A DNA stretch of 64,000 bases from Pseudomonas oryzihabitans (GCF_007665395.1 NZ_VDND01000011.1:57207-121206), one strand, 5' to 3'. Positions 25,598 through 34,858 are shown, numbered from the stretch's first letter. Notes: generated from the sequence alone by a model not told the origin. Program-made: numbers and translations.

Positions 25598-26896
25598 ATG
25601 GAAAACCTCCCGCTGTTCGACCTACCCCCCGCCGTCCCGGTGGAAAAGCCCTCAGCCAAGCGCGCCCGCAAGCCGGTCACCCGCGCGGGCCTGCGCCTGC
25701 TGCACACCTCCGACTGGCACCTGGGGCAGCATTTCCTCGGGCGTACCCGTGAGGCCGAGCACCGGGCGTTCCTTGGCTGGCTAGTCGCCCAGGTGGCTGA
25801 GCACGAGATCGACGTGGTACTGGTGGCGGGCGACATCTTCGATACCGGCACGCCACCGAGCTATGCCCGGGAGCTGTACAACGGCTTCATCGTCGCCCTG
25901 CGCGGCACCGGTGCCAGCCTGGTGGTGCTGGGCGGCAACCACGATTCCGCGGCGGTCCTGGCCGAATCCCGCGAACTGCTGGCCTGCCTGGATACCCGGG
26001 TGATCCCCTGCGTCAGTGAAACGCCGGCGGACCAGTTGCTGGAATTGCGCCGCCGCGACGGCGAAATCGGTGCGCTGCTCTGCGGCATTCCCTTCGTCCG
26101 CCCGCGCGATGTGGTGCAGAGCCAGGCGGGGCAGAGCGCCGATGACAAGCGTCAGGCGCTGCAACGGGCCATCCAGGGCCATTACGCCGAGTTGCATGCC
26201 CTGGCCGAGGCGCGGCGTACCGAGCTGGGCGGCGCCTTGCCGATCATCGCCACCGGCCACCTGACCACCGTGGGGGCCAGTGCCAGCGAGTCGGTGCGGG
26301 AAATCTACGTCGGTAGCCTCGATGCCTTTCCCACCAGCGCCTTCCCGCCGGCGGACTACATCGCCCTCGGCCATATCCACCGGCCACAGCGGGTCGGCGG
26401 CCTGGAGCACGTGCGCTACAGCGGCTCGCCGCTGTGCCTGAGCTTCGACGAGGAACGCGCCAAGGAGGTGCTGCTGGTGGAATTCGGCAACGCCCTGGAG
26501 CGGGTGACGCCACTGGCGGTGCCCTGTTTCCAGCCGCTGGCGGTGGTGCAGGGCAATCTGGAGACCCTGGGCACGGCCCTGGCGCAGGCGGCGGTCGACG
26601 GCAGCGCCGAGTGCCCGGTGTGGGCCGAGGTGGTGGTGGCCGGCGACGACTACTTGGCCGATCTGCAACCGCGCATCACCGCGCTGGTCGCCGAACTGCC
26701 GCTGGAGGTGCTGCGGGTGCGCCGGGCACGCAGCGCGGCGGCGCCTACCCTGCAGGTTACCCAACGCGAGACGCTGGAGGAGCTCAGCCCGCTGGATGTC
26801 TTCCAGCAGCGTCTGGCCGACGAGCAGCTGGACGACGAGCTGCGCACCCGGCTGGAAGGCCTTTACCGCGAGGTTCTTGGCGAGATGCCGGCCTGA
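25598..26896 (+). CDS. sbcD: Exonuclease SbcCD, nuclease subunit SbcD
   Basis: This Mre11-like metallophosphoesterase carries the phosphodiesterase motifs LLHTSDWHLGQHFLG, LVAGDIFDTGTPPSYAR, VLGGNHDS, IIATGHLT and ALGHIHRPQ. With SbcC it cleaves DNA hairpins and processes double-strand ends. Most SbcD proteins start directly at the HTSDWHLG motif. Here the first usable start is an ATG 36 codons before HTSDWH, giving a Pro/Lys/Arg-rich N-terminal extension (MENLPLFDLPPAVP...), for a total of 432 aa. No closer ATG or GTG is in frame. sbcC is not adjacent but lies about 4.4 kb downstream on the same strand. Confidence 0.93.
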   Translation: MENLPLFDLPPAVPVEKPSAKRARKPVTRAGLRLLHTSDWHLGQHFLGRTREAEHRAFLGWLVAQVAEHEIDVVLVAGDIFDTGTPPSYARELYNGFIVALRGTGASLVVLGGNHDSAAVLAESRELLACLDTRVIPCVSETPADQLLELRRRDGEIGALLCGIPFVRPRDVVQSQAGQSADDKRQALQRAIQGHYAELHALAEARRTELGGALPIIATGHLTTVGASASESVREIYVGSLDAFPTSAFPPADYIALGHIHRPQRVGGLEHVRYSGSPLCLSFDEERAKEVLLVEFGNALERVTPLAVPCFQPLAVVQGNLETLGTALAQAAVDGSAECPVWAEVVVAGDDYLADLQPRITALVAELPLEVLRVRRARSAAAPTLQVTQRETLEELSPLDVFQQRLADEQLDDELRTRLEGLYREVLGEMPA

Positions 26897-26995
26897 TCGC
26901 AGCGAAACGCTTCCATCGGACCGATTTTCTCGACCGGAACAACGCCCGTTTCCCCGGGGTCACCCTCCTACGTACCCGCCCTAGGAGGAGACCCG

Positions 26996-27835
26996 ATGAA
27001 CGACCTATCCCAACCCCTCGCCGCCACGCGCCACGCGCAGTCGACGCGACAGGTACCCAATGTCCAGGGCAGCGAGCGCGTTCTCTCGCTGCTGGGCGGT
27101 GGCCTGCTCATCCTCGGTGGTCTCCGCCGCGGCGGCCTGACCGGCTGCGTGAAGCTGGCGCTGGGCGCCATGGCGCTCAGCCGCGGGGTGCGCCAGCGCT
27201 GCGAACTCAAGGCCGCGCTGCAACCCTCGCCCTTCGAACAGGCCCTGGCCGAGCGCTGGGGCTGGCGCAATCCCACCGCCATCCAGCGCAGCGTCACTAT
27301 CGCCAAGCCACGCGAAGAGGTGTTCGCCTACTGCACCGACCTGCAGCATCTGCGTGAACTGCTGCCCTTCGTCGACCGCATCGAGGCGGGCGCCGATGGC
27401 GACAGTCACTGGCACGCCACCGGCCCCCTGGGTCGTACCCTCACCTGGACCCTGGAGCAGAGCGAGCGGCGCGACAACGAATTCCTGCTCTGGAGCACCG
27501 TGCCCGGCACGGTGATGGCACATAAGGCCAATCTGACCTTCAGCGACGCGCCCCAGGGCCGCGGCACCCTGGTCCAGGCCGTACTGGCCTGCGAAGCACC
27601 CGCCGGCCTGCTCGGCCATGCCGTCACCGAAGGGATCAGCCGCTTCACTGGCAAGGCGGTCAACCTCGGCCTGCGTCGGCTCAAGCAGCAGCTGGAGACC
27701 GGCGAGATCGCCACCCCCGAAGTCACCCGCAGCGGCCGCCCACTGGCGCCGTCCCATCCGCCGGTCACCCGGCCGGCCGACGAACCCCAGGCTGACCTCG
27801 ACGCCGGCCTGGGCACCCAAGCGAGGACCGAATAA
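26996..27835 (+). CDS. SRPBCC-fold cyclase/dehydrase-like protein with a hydrophobic N-terminal segment
   Basis: This 279-aa protein has a Gly-rich hydrophobic stretch at about residues 28-65 (VLSLLGGGLLILGGLRRGGL, then GCVKLALGAMALS), resembling a DUF2892-type membrane hairpin. An SRPBCC/Bet v 1-like domain follows from about 98 (RSVTIAKPREEVFAYCTDLQ) to about 230. The C-terminal tail is Pro-rich and probably disordered. The domain binds hydrophobic ligands; the function here is unknown. An AGGAGGAGA ribosome site precedes the ATG. Its TAA shares one base with the ATG of the Zn-alcohol dehydrogenase (TAATG), so the two are translationally coupled and probably work together. Confidence 0.85.
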   Translation: MNDLSQPLAATRHAQSTRQVPNVQGSERVLSLLGGGLLILGGLRRGGLTGCVKLALGAMALSRGVRQRCELKAALQPSPFEQALAERWGWRNPTAIQRSVTIAKPREEVFAYCTDLQHLRELLPFVDRIEAGADGDSHWHATGPLGRTLTWTLEQSERRDNEFLLWSTVPGTVMAHKANLTFSDAPQGRGTLVQAVLACEAPAGLLGHAVTEGISRFTGKAVNLGLRRLKQQLETGEIATPEVTRSGRPLAPSHPPVTRPADEPQADLDAGLGTQARTE

Positions 27836-29010
27836 TGCGCGCGCTGACCTGGCAAGCCCCTAACCGTCTGCAGGTGGAAACCGTTCCAGACCCGGAAATC
27901 CTCAATCCGCGCGATGCCATCGTGCGCGTCATCATGTCCTCGGTGTGCGGCTCGGACCTGCACCTGCTGGGCGGCTACGTCCCGGCGATGAAGCCCGGCG
28001 ACATCATCGGCCACGAATTCCTCGCCGAGGTCGTCGAGCTGGGCAGTGGCCTGCGCAATGGCGACCTGGCCATCGGCGACCGGGTGATCACCATCTCCAT
28101 CATCGGCTGCGGTGACTGCGAGCACTGCCAGCGCGAGGACTACAACTGCTGCGACAACAGCAATCCCAAGCCCGAGTTGACCGACCTGGCCTATGGGCAG
28201 CCCTGCACCGGCATCTTCGGCTATAGCCACGCCTTCGGCGGCTACGCCGGCAGCCACGCCACCTACGTGCGGGTGCCCTATGCCGACGTCAACCTGTTCA
28301 AGGTGCCCGACGGGGTCAGCGACGCCCAGGCGGTGTTTGTCTCCGATGCCGTGCCCACCGGCTACTACGCGGCCGACCTGGCCGATATCCAGCCCGGCGA
28401 TACCGTGGCGGTCTGGGGTTGCGGCGGGGTAGGGCAGATGGCCATCCGCAGCGCCTACCTGCTCGGTGCCGAGCGGGTCATCGCCATCGACCGCTTCAGC
28501 GATCGCCTGCAACTGGCGGCGCAGAAGGCTGGCGCCATCACCCTCGACTACGAGACCACCAATATCCACGAGGCCCTGCTGGAACTGACCGGCGGACGCG
28601 GCCCGGATCGCTGCCTGGATTGCGTCGGCATGGAGGCCCATGGCACCCAGCTGGACTACACCTACGACAAGACCAAGCAACTGCTGCGCCTGCACACCGA
28701 GCGCGGGTCGGCGCTGCGCCAGGCCATTCGCGCCTGTCGCAAGGGCGGCACGGTCTCGGTGATCGGCGTCTACGGCGGGGTGATCGACAAATTCCCCATG
28801 GGCGCCATCGTCAACAAGGCGCTGACCCTGAAGTCCGGCCAGCAGCCGGGGCAACGCTACGTAGAGCGGCTGTTCGAGCATATCCGGAAAGGCGAACTGG
28901 ACCCTTCCTACCTGCTCACCCACCCGATGAGCCTGGAGGAGTCGCCCTACGGCTATGAGCTGTTCAAGTCCAAGGACAAGAACTGCATGAGGGCGGTGTT
29001 CATGCCCTAG
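27835..29010 (+). CDS. Zinc-dependent alcohol dehydrogenase (FdhA-like MDR family)
   Basis: This 391-aa medium-chain dehydrogenase has catalytic-zinc ligands in CGSDLHLLGG (around 37) and GHEFLAEV (around 60). Structural-zinc cysteines lie in GCGDCEHCQREDYNCC (around 90-106), and the Rossmann motif VWGCGGVGQMAIRSA lies near 195. The overall pattern, with a long loop after the catalytic zinc half, resembles glutathione-independent formaldehyde dehydrogenase FdhA and related glucose-like dehydrogenases. It oxidises an alcohol or aldehyde with NAD(P) in the cytoplasm; the substrate is unknown. Its 3' end overlaps the convergent AraC gene by 11 bp. Confidence 0.9.
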   Translation: MRALTWQAPNRLQVETVPDPEILNPRDAIVRVIMSSVCGSDLHLLGGYVPAMKPGDIIGHEFLAEVVELGSGLRNGDLAIGDRVITISIIGCGDCEHCQREDYNCCDNSNPKPELTDLAYGQPCTGIFGYSHAFGGYAGSHATYVRVPYADVNLFKVPDGVSDAQAVFVSDAVPTGYYAADLADIQPGDTVAVWGCGGVGQMAIRSAYLLGAERVIAIDRFSDRLQLAAQKAGAITLDYETTNIHEALLELTGGRGPDRCLDCVGMEAHGTQLDYTYDKTKQLLRLHTERGSALRQAIRACRKGGTVSVIGVYGGVIDKFPMGAIVNKALTLKSGQQPGQRYVERLFEHIRKGELDPSYLLTHPMSLEESPYGYELFKSKDKNCMRAVFMP

Positions 29011-29929
29011 GGGTAGTTCGCTCGCCCTGGGTCAGCGCCCGGTACTCTCGCGGCGACTGACCCAGCACCCGGCGAAAGGCGTGGCTGAAGGCACTGTCCG
29101 ACAGATAGCCGAGCTGCGCGGCGATGGCCGAGACGGTCTGCTGGCCGTGGGTGAGGGCGGTGGTGGCTAGCAACATTCGCCACCGGGTGAGGTATTCCAG
29201 GGGCCCTAGGCCGGCACTGAGCTTGAATTTGAGGGCTAGGGTCGAGCGGGACATCCGCGCGGTCGCCGCCAGTTCGGCGACCGTCCAGCGGCGCGCAGGA
29301 TCGGCGTGGATGGCGCGGATCGTAGGTGCCAGTTGGCCATCGGCCAGTACCCGCAGCCAACTGGGAAAGAGCTGCCTGGTATCACTCAGGTGCAAGCGCA
29401 ACGCCTGTACCAGCATCAGCTGGCCCAGTTGCTGGACGGTCAGTTCACTGCCCGGGGCGGGTTGTGCCAGCTCACGGGCCAGCAGGGGCAAGGCCCAGCG
29501 CAACAGCGACGCCGGTTCCGAGTTGTGGCGGATGACGATTACCGGCGGTAGGCCCTCGAACAACAGCCGCGCATTGCTAGCGAAGCTGAAACGGCCACCC
29601 ACCAGGAAAAACGTATCGGCACTGCCGTGGCGGGCAATGCCGGCGGGGGCGACGGCGTACAACGGCGCTGCAGGTGTCGTGGGCAGGCGCGGATCGCTGG
29701 CCAGGGCGAAGGCCAGGGGTTGGGTCAGCAAAAAGCAGTCGCCGGCTTCCAGGGCGACGGCATCGGCCATGCCCGCGACGTTCAGCCAACAACGGCCCTC
29801 GACGATGGCATTGAACTTGATCCCATCGGGTGGCGGAAAGCTCAGCGCCCAGTCCTGACCGGCCTGCAAACCGGCGAAAAGGGTGCTCCGCGGCTGCAGG
29901 GTGCTGAGTACGGAAGACAGGGGGTCCAT
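29000..29929 (-). CDS. AraC-family regulator with N-terminal cupin domain
   Basis: This protein of about 309 aa has an N-terminal cupin-type effector domain (about residues 20-170, including GRCWLNVAGMADAVALEAGD) and a C-terminal AraC/XylS domain. The helix-turn-helices are WTVAELAATARMSRSTLALKF and VSAIAAQLGYLSDSAFSHAFRR. The ATG giving MDPLSSVLS was preferred; an in-frame TTG lies two codons upstream. It diverges across about 106 bp from the SDR gene, the classic arrangement of an AraC regulator and its target oxidoreductase. Its stop overlaps the end of the convergent alcohol dehydrogenase gene. Confidence 0.9.
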   Translation of the reverse strand: MDPLSSVLSTLQPRSTLFAGLQAGQDWALSFPPPDGIKFNAIVEGRCWLNVAGMADAVALEAGDCFLLTQPLAFALASDPRLPTTPAAPLYAVAPAGIARHGSADTFFLVGGRFSFASNARLLFEGLPPVIVIRHNSEPASLLRWALPLLARELAQPAPGSELTVQQLGQLMLVQALRLHLSDTRQLFPSWLRVLADGQLAPTIRAIHADPARRWTVAELAATARMSRSTLALKFKLSAGLGPLEYLTRWRMLLATTALTHGQQTVSAIAAQLGYLSDSAFSHAFRRVLGQSPREYRALTQGERTTPRA

Positions 29930-30035
29930 GGCCAATCGGACGTTCTCGACAGAAAAGCGGATTATTCCGCATTCAATGCCGTTGTTACACCCGGGACACT
30001 AGGGGCCTGTCGCAACCGACCACGCGAGGCCTGCC

Positions 30036-30989
30036 ATGCTCAGCCAATCTCCCCTGAATTCTCCCTTCGGCGCTCACTCCACGACCCAGGACGTCGTCCG
30101 TGGCCTCGACCTGTCCGGTGCTACTGCCCTGGTGACGGGCGGCCACTCGGGGCTTGGCCTGGAAACCACCCGCGCCTTGGCGGCGGCCGGCGCCCGGGTC
30201 ATCGTCGCGGCCCGCGATCTGGAACGTGCGCGGGCGAGCGTCGGCGAGCTGCAGTCGGTCGAGCTCGAACGCCTCGATCTGAGCGATCTGGACAGCGTGC
30301 GCGACTGTGCCGCCCGTTGCTGCGCACGGATAGCGTCGCTGGACATCCTCATCGGTAGTGCCGGGATCATGGCTTGCGCAGAAACTCGCGTCGGGCCGGG
30401 TTGGGAAGCTCAATTCGCCACCAACCACCTGGGCCATCACGCACTGGTCAATCTGCTCTTGCCGCGTCTGGCGACAGGAGCCCGGGTGATCCAGGTATCT
30501 TCGGCCGGGCACCAGCTCTCCGCCATGCGCTGGTCGGATGTCGACTTCACCCAGCGCTATGACAAATGGCAGGCCTACGGCCAGTCGAAGACGGCCAATG
30601 CCCTGTTCGCCGTGGCGCTGGATCGCCTGGCCAGGTCGGCGGGGATCCGGGCTTTCTCACTGCATCCGGGCAAGATCTTCACGCCTTTGCAGCGGCACCT
30701 GACGCGCGAAGAAATGATCGCCGCGGGCTGGCTGGACACGAACGGGCTACTGGCCGATCCCTCGTTCAAATCACCCGCACAAGGCGCCGCCACCCAGGTC
30801 TGGGCGGCTACCTCGGCGCTGTTGACGGGCCTGGGCGGTCACTATTGCGAGGATTGCAACCTGGCCCCCGTGGTAGACGCCCCGACCGCGGACGCCACCG
30901 GCGTGATGCCCCATGCGCTGGATGCTGACGCGGCAGCTCGGCTGTGGGCGCTGTCGGCCCGGCGCACGGGCGTGAACGCTTTCGCCTGA
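30036..30989 (+). CDS. Short-chain dehydrogenase/reductase (retinol dehydrogenase-like)
   Basis: This 317-aa classical SDR has the cofactor motif TGGHSGLG (around 35), LIGSAGIMA in place of NNAGxxx, the catalytic Ser in VSSAGHQLS and the catalytic YGQSK pair (Tyr and Lys, around 184-188). Similarity is highest to the oxidoreductases annotated as retinol dehydrogenase-like in bacteria, which accept assorted aldehydes or ketones. It is probably cytosolic. It diverges from the AraC gene that likely controls it. Its end is only 7 bp from the stop of a convergent 45-codon small gene. Confidence 0.9.
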   Translation: MLSQSPLNSPFGAHSTTQDVVRGLDLSGATALVTGGHSGLGLETTRALAAAGARVIVAARDLERARASVGELQSVELERLDLSDLDSVRDCAARCCARIASLDILIGSAGIMACAETRVGPGWEAQFATNHLGHHALVNLLLPRLATGARVIQVSSAGHQLSAMRWSDVDFTQRYDKWQAYGQSKTANALFAVALDRLARSAGIRAFSLHPGKIFTPLQRHLTREEMIAAGWLDTNGLLADPSFKSPAQGAATQVWAATSALLTGLGGHYCEDCNLAPVVDAPTADATGVMPHALDADAAARLWALSARRTGVNAFA

Positions 30990-30996
30990 GCCGAGG

Positions 30997-31134
30997 CTAG
31001 GCCCACCAGGTGGTCAGCGGCCGCACCAGCGCAGCGACCTTGTGTCCGCCGCTGCAACTGACCAGGGCCAGGGTGCCCAGGCCGACCAGCAGGGGCATGC
31101 CGAGAAAATCGAAGGGAGAGAGGGGCGAACGCAC
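30997..31134 (-). CDS. Small hydrophobic protein, 45 aa, GTG start
   Basis: A GTG is preceded, at a 7-base spacing, by a perfect AGGAGG ribosome site (complement of 31142-31147). It opens 45 codons ending TAG. The predicted product, starting MRSPLSPFDFLG, has one transmembrane-length hydrophobic run (MPLLVGLGTLALVSCSGG) and ends with a basic/aromatic tail (VRPLTTWWA). This looks like a single-pass membrane microprotein. An SGC-like Cys follows the hydrophobic run, but the segment is not at the extreme N-terminus, so lipoprotein processing is doubtful. Family unrecognised. It lies between the SDR gene and sbcC, on the opposite strand from both. Confidence 0.6.
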   Translation of the reverse strand: MRSPLSPFDFLGMPLLVGLGTLALVSCSGGHKVAALVRPLTTWWA

Positions 31135-31306
31135 GGCGGATCCTCCTGGGAAACGCGGTTGTAGAGCGGTACCTTGCAGTTGAGAGCCGCAGCGGGGGCA
31201 AGTTCAGCGGTGGGCACGACCACAGGTCGAGTGGTCGGTTGGCATGGGCGAGCGGGCGCAACAATGCCAGAATCGGCGGTTAGCCGAGTCGTCCTGGAAA
31301 AGCCCG

Positions 31307-34300
31307 ATGAAGATCCTCACCCTGCGCCTGAAGAACCTCAATTCCCTCAAGGGTGAGTGGAAGATCGACTTCACCGCCGAACCCTTCGCCAGCAGCGGCC
31401 TGTTCGCCATCACCGGGCCCACCGGGGCCGGCAAGACCACCCTGCTGGATGCCATCTGCCTGGCGCTCTATCACCGCACCCCGCGCATGAGCAAGGTGGG
31501 CGGCGACAGCAACGAACTCATGACCCGCCACACCGGCGATTGCCTCGCCGAGGTGGAATTCGCCGTGCGCGGCGAGCGCTACCGCGCCTTCTGGAGCCAG
31601 CGCCGGGCCCGGGATCGCGCCGACGGTGCCCTGCAGCCGCCCAAGGTGGAACTGGCCAAGCTGGATGGCAGCATCCTCGCCGAGAAGACCGGCGACAAGC
31701 TGCGGCTTACCGAGGAACTCACCGGCCTCGATTTCGAACGCTTCACCCGCTCCATGCTGCTGGCCCAGGGTGGCTTCGCCGCCTTCCTCGAAGCCAGCGC
31801 CAGCCAGCGCGCCGAGCTGCTGGAGGAGCTGACCGGCACGGCGGTCTATGGGCAGATCTCCCAGCGGGTGTTCGAGCGGGCGCGCGAGGCCAAGGGGGTG
31901 CTGGAGGGGCTGCGCCAGCGCGTGGCCGGCGTCGAGGTGCTGGACGACGAACGCCGCCAGGCACTGACCGTCGAGGGCGCCAGCCTGGCGGCGCGCGAGG
32001 CGCAACTGGGCGCAGAACTCCAGGCGTGGCAGGCGCAACGGCACTGGCTGACCGAATTGGAACAGGCGGCGACCGGCGCGCAGCAGGCGCAAGCCCGCCT
32101 GGCCGCGGCGCAACAGGCCTGGGAGGCGGCCGAACGGCAACGCCAGCGCCTGGCCCTGGCCGAACCGGCGGCGCGCCTGCTGCCCCTGGAACAGGCCTGG
32201 CGCGAGGCCGAGGCGGGCGAGCAGCGCAGCGGTGAGGAACTGACGCAACTCGACCAGCGTATCCAGACCCTGACGGGCCAGCGCGACACCGCCCTGGCCC
32301 AGGCCCTCGGCGCCAGTCTGGAACAGTGGCGCCAGGTCGAGAGCGAGCAGGCCGGTACCCTGGCGGAACGCCAGCAACTGGACGCCAGCCTGGCCGAGCG
32401 CAGCGCCCATGCCGAGTTGGGCGAGCGCCTCGGCGACTGGCGCAGCCAGCTGGCCCTGCGCGACGAAAGAGCTGAAGGCCTGGCCCGTCTCGCACGACGC
32501 CAGCAGGAACAGACCCGCCAGTTGCAGCTGCTGGCCGAGGAGCGGGAGGCCCAGCAGGTCGCGATGGCCCGGGCACGCGACCAGGCGAGTGCCGCCCAGG
32601 CCGCGGAACAGCTGCACCTCGAGCGCTGGCAGGCGGCCCTGGACGGCCGCGACGAAAAGGCCTGGCGCGCCCTCTGGCAGGCGGCGCTGGCACGCGTCAA
32701 CGAAGTGGACCAACTGGATCAACTGGTCGAACGGCAGCGGCAGCTGCACACCCAGCTGGAGCGCCTGGCGCGCACCCAGGGCGAGCGCCAGCGCCAGCAC
32801 GATGACCACCAGGTACGGCTGGATGCCCTGCGCGGTCGCTATCGCGAAGTGGCCCAGCAGGTACGGGAGCGCGACAAGCTGCTCGAACAGGAAAGGGTCA
32901 TCCGCAGCCTCGAAGCCCAGCGCGCCGAATTGCAGCCCCATGAGCCCTGTCCGCTGTGCGGCTCGCGCGAGCATCCGGCGGTGGCCGACTACGCCGCCCT
33001 GGATGTCTCGGCTACCCAGACCGCCCTGCAGGAAGCCAAGGCCGAACTGGAACGGCTGACCCAGGAGGGCAAGGACCTCAGCGAAGCCCTGGCCGCCCTC
33101 AAGGCGCAGCTGGCGCAGACCGGCGAACAGCAGGCCGACGCCAACCAGCAGCTGGAGCAGCTGGCCGAACTCTGGCGCCAGCGCTGCGTCGCCCTGGGCG
33201 CCGATCCCGCGGCACCGGGCGCGGTGGCCGAGTTGCGCCGCCGCCAGGACGGCGAGCTGGCCCGCATCCAGCAGGTTCTCGCCACCCTGGATGGCCTGCG
33301 CCAGCAGGGCGAGGAGAGCCGCCAGGAGGCCCAGCGGGCGGCGCGCCAGCAGGCCGATGCCGAACAGCGCCTGGCGCTGGCCGAGGCGGCCTGGGAGCGC
33401 GCCCGCCAGAGCCTGGCCGAAGGCGCGGACGAGCAGCGGGTGGCCGAGGCGCAACAGGCGCAGGCGGAGCGTGAGCTGGCCGCGGAATTGGGGCGCTGGG
33501 GCCACGAGGTACCCAGCCGCGCCGCCGAATGGCTGGCCGAGCGTGACCAGGAGTGGCGTACCTGGCAGGCCGATGGCCGGCGCGCCCTGGAATTGCAGCA
33601 GCGCCTTAAGGACCTCGAACAGCGCCTGGCCACCCTGGCGCCGGTGGTCGAGCAATGGCGCAGCCGGGCGGCGGCGGTCGAGCCGGCCACGGTGGCGCCG
33701 GAGACTGCGGCCGCTATCCTCGCCGAGGCTACCCAGACCTGGGACGACTGCCGCGAGCAGGGCGCCGCGCTGCAGGGCACCCGGCAGTCGCTGCAGGAGC
33801 GCCGCGAACGCGAGGCACAGGCGGCCAGCGAGGCCGGCGTGCGGTGGGTGGAGGCGCTCGCGACCAGCGCCTTCGCCGATGGCGATGCCTGGCGTGCTGC
33901 GCAACTGGCCGACGCCGAGCGGAGCGCCCTGGGCGAGGAGCTGGCACGCCTCGATACCACCCTGACCGAAGCCCGCGCCCTGGCCGGGGCGGCCCAGGAG
34001 CGGCATGCCGCGCTGAGCGCCCAGCCCCGCACCGCGCGCAGCGCCGCCGAGCTAGATGCCGACCTGGCCGCCGGGACCGCCGAGCTGCGCACCCTTGGCC
34101 AGCGCCAGGGCGAGGTCGGCGCCGTCCTGCGCGAAGACGAACGTCGCCGCGACGGCTTGCAGGCCGTGCTGGTCGAGATCACCGCCCAGGAGCGCGACCA
34201 CGACCTCTGGCAGCACCTCAATGGCCTGATCGGCTCGGCCGATGGCGCCAAGTTCCGCAAGTTCGCCCAGGGGCTCACCCTGGATCACCTGGTGCACCTG

Positions 34301-34732
34301 GCCAACGGCCAACTGCAGCGGTTGCATGGCCGCTACCAACTGATCCGCCGCCAGGCGGCCGAGCTGGAATTGCAGATCCTCGATACCTGGCAGGCCGATG
34401 CCCTGCGCGACATCCGCACCCTCTCGGGCGGCGAGAGCTTCCTGGTCAGCCTGGCGCTGGCCCTGGCGCTGTCGGACCTGGTCAGCCAGCGCACCGGCAT
34501 CGATTCGCTGTTCCTCGACGAAGGCTTCGGCACCCTCGATGGCGAGACCCTGGAGGTCGCCCTCGATGCGCTGGACCAGCTCAACGCCGGCGGCAAGACC
34601 ATCGGCATCATTAGCCACGTGGAGGCACTCAAGGAGCGGATTCCCGTGCAACTCAAGGTACGCAAGGGCGTCGGCCTGGGTCACAGCGGCCTGGAGCGGC
34701 GCTATGCGGTGGCGCAGGGCGCGAGCGAGTGA
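31307..34732 (+). CDS. sbcC: Exonuclease SbcCD, ATPase subunit SbcC
   Basis: This 1141-aa SMC/Rad50-like protein has Walker A in GPTGAGKTTLLDAIC (around 35) and long Gln/Glu/Arg/Ala-rich coiled coils on either side of a zinc hook (CPLCGSREHP, around 547). The C-terminal ABC signature TLSGGESFLVSLALALAL and Walker B SLFLDEGFGTLDGE follow. It tethers DNA ends and drives the SbcD nuclease. The ATG giving MKILTLRLKNLNSLKG was chosen because it matches the family start; an upstream ATG at 31244 adds 21 non-conserved residues. Unusually it is separated from sbcD by five intervening genes on both strands, so the pair cannot be a simple two-gene operon. Confidence 0.95.
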   Translation: MKILTLRLKNLNSLKGEWKIDFTAEPFASSGLFAITGPTGAGKTTLLDAICLALYHRTPRMSKVGGDSNELMTRHTGDCLAEVEFAVRGERYRAFWSQRRARDRADGALQPPKVELAKLDGSILAEKTGDKLRLTEELTGLDFERFTRSMLLAQGGFAAFLEASASQRAELLEELTGTAVYGQISQRVFERAREAKGVLEGLRQRVAGVEVLDDERRQALTVEGASLAAREAQLGAELQAWQAQRHWLTELEQAATGAQQAQARLAAAQQAWEAAERQRQRLALAEPAARLLPLEQAWREAEAGEQRSGEELTQLDQRIQTLTGQRDTALAQALGASLEQWRQVESEQAGTLAERQQLDASLAERSAHAELGERLGDWRSQLALRDERAEGLARLARRQQEQTRQLQLLAEEREAQQVAMARARDQASAAQAAEQLHLERWQAALDGRDEKAWRALWQAALARVNEVDQLDQLVERQRQLHTQLERLARTQGERQRQHDDHQVRLDALRGRYREVAQQVRERDKLLEQERVIRSLEAQRAELQPHEPCPLCGSREHPAVADYAALDVSATQTALQEAKAELERLTQEGKDLSEALAALKAQLAQTGEQQADANQQLEQLAELWRQRCVALGADPAAPGAVAELRRRQDGELARIQQVLATLDGLRQQGEESRQEAQRAARQQADAEQRLALAEAAWERARQSLAEGADEQRVAEAQQAQAERELAAELGRWGHEVPSRAAEWLAERDQEWRTWQADGRRALELQQRLKDLEQRLATLAPVVEQWRSRAAAVEPATVAPETAAAILAEATQTWDDCREQGAALQGTRQSLQERREREAQAASEAGVRWVEALATSAFADGDAWRAAQLADAERSALGEELARLDTTLTEARALAGAAQERHAALSAQPRTARSAAELDADLAAGTAELRTLGQRQGEVGAVLREDERRRDGLQAVLVEITAQERDHDLWQHLNGLIGSADGAKFRKFAQGLTLDHLVHLANGQLQRLHGRYQLIRRQAAELELQILDTWQADALRDIRTLSGGESFLVSLALALALSDLVSQRTGIDSLFLDEGFGTLDGETLEVALDALDQLNAGGKTIGIISHVEALKERIPVQLKVRKGVGLGHSGLERRYAVAQGASE

Positions 34733-34858
34733 GCATTTTTTCTCACTTGGAGGTCGAAGCCCAGCGCCAAGCGATACGCCGAAACTGTTAACTTAGACCG
34801 GTTTCGCGTCCGCCTTCGCGCGGTGACGTCTTTTTCTCCAACCGGCCCGCTACCTACC

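Noticed and set aside
31280..34006. 908-aa open frame antisense to sbcC
   Set aside because: It is a by-product of high GC and skewed codon use. The plus-strand SbcC has all family motifs and the antisense translation shows only Leu/Gly/Gln-rich low complexity.
34728..34747. AGTGAG...CTCACT hairpin at the sbcC stop as a terminator
   Set aside because: The stem is only six pairs and the T-run is in the loop rather than after the stem.
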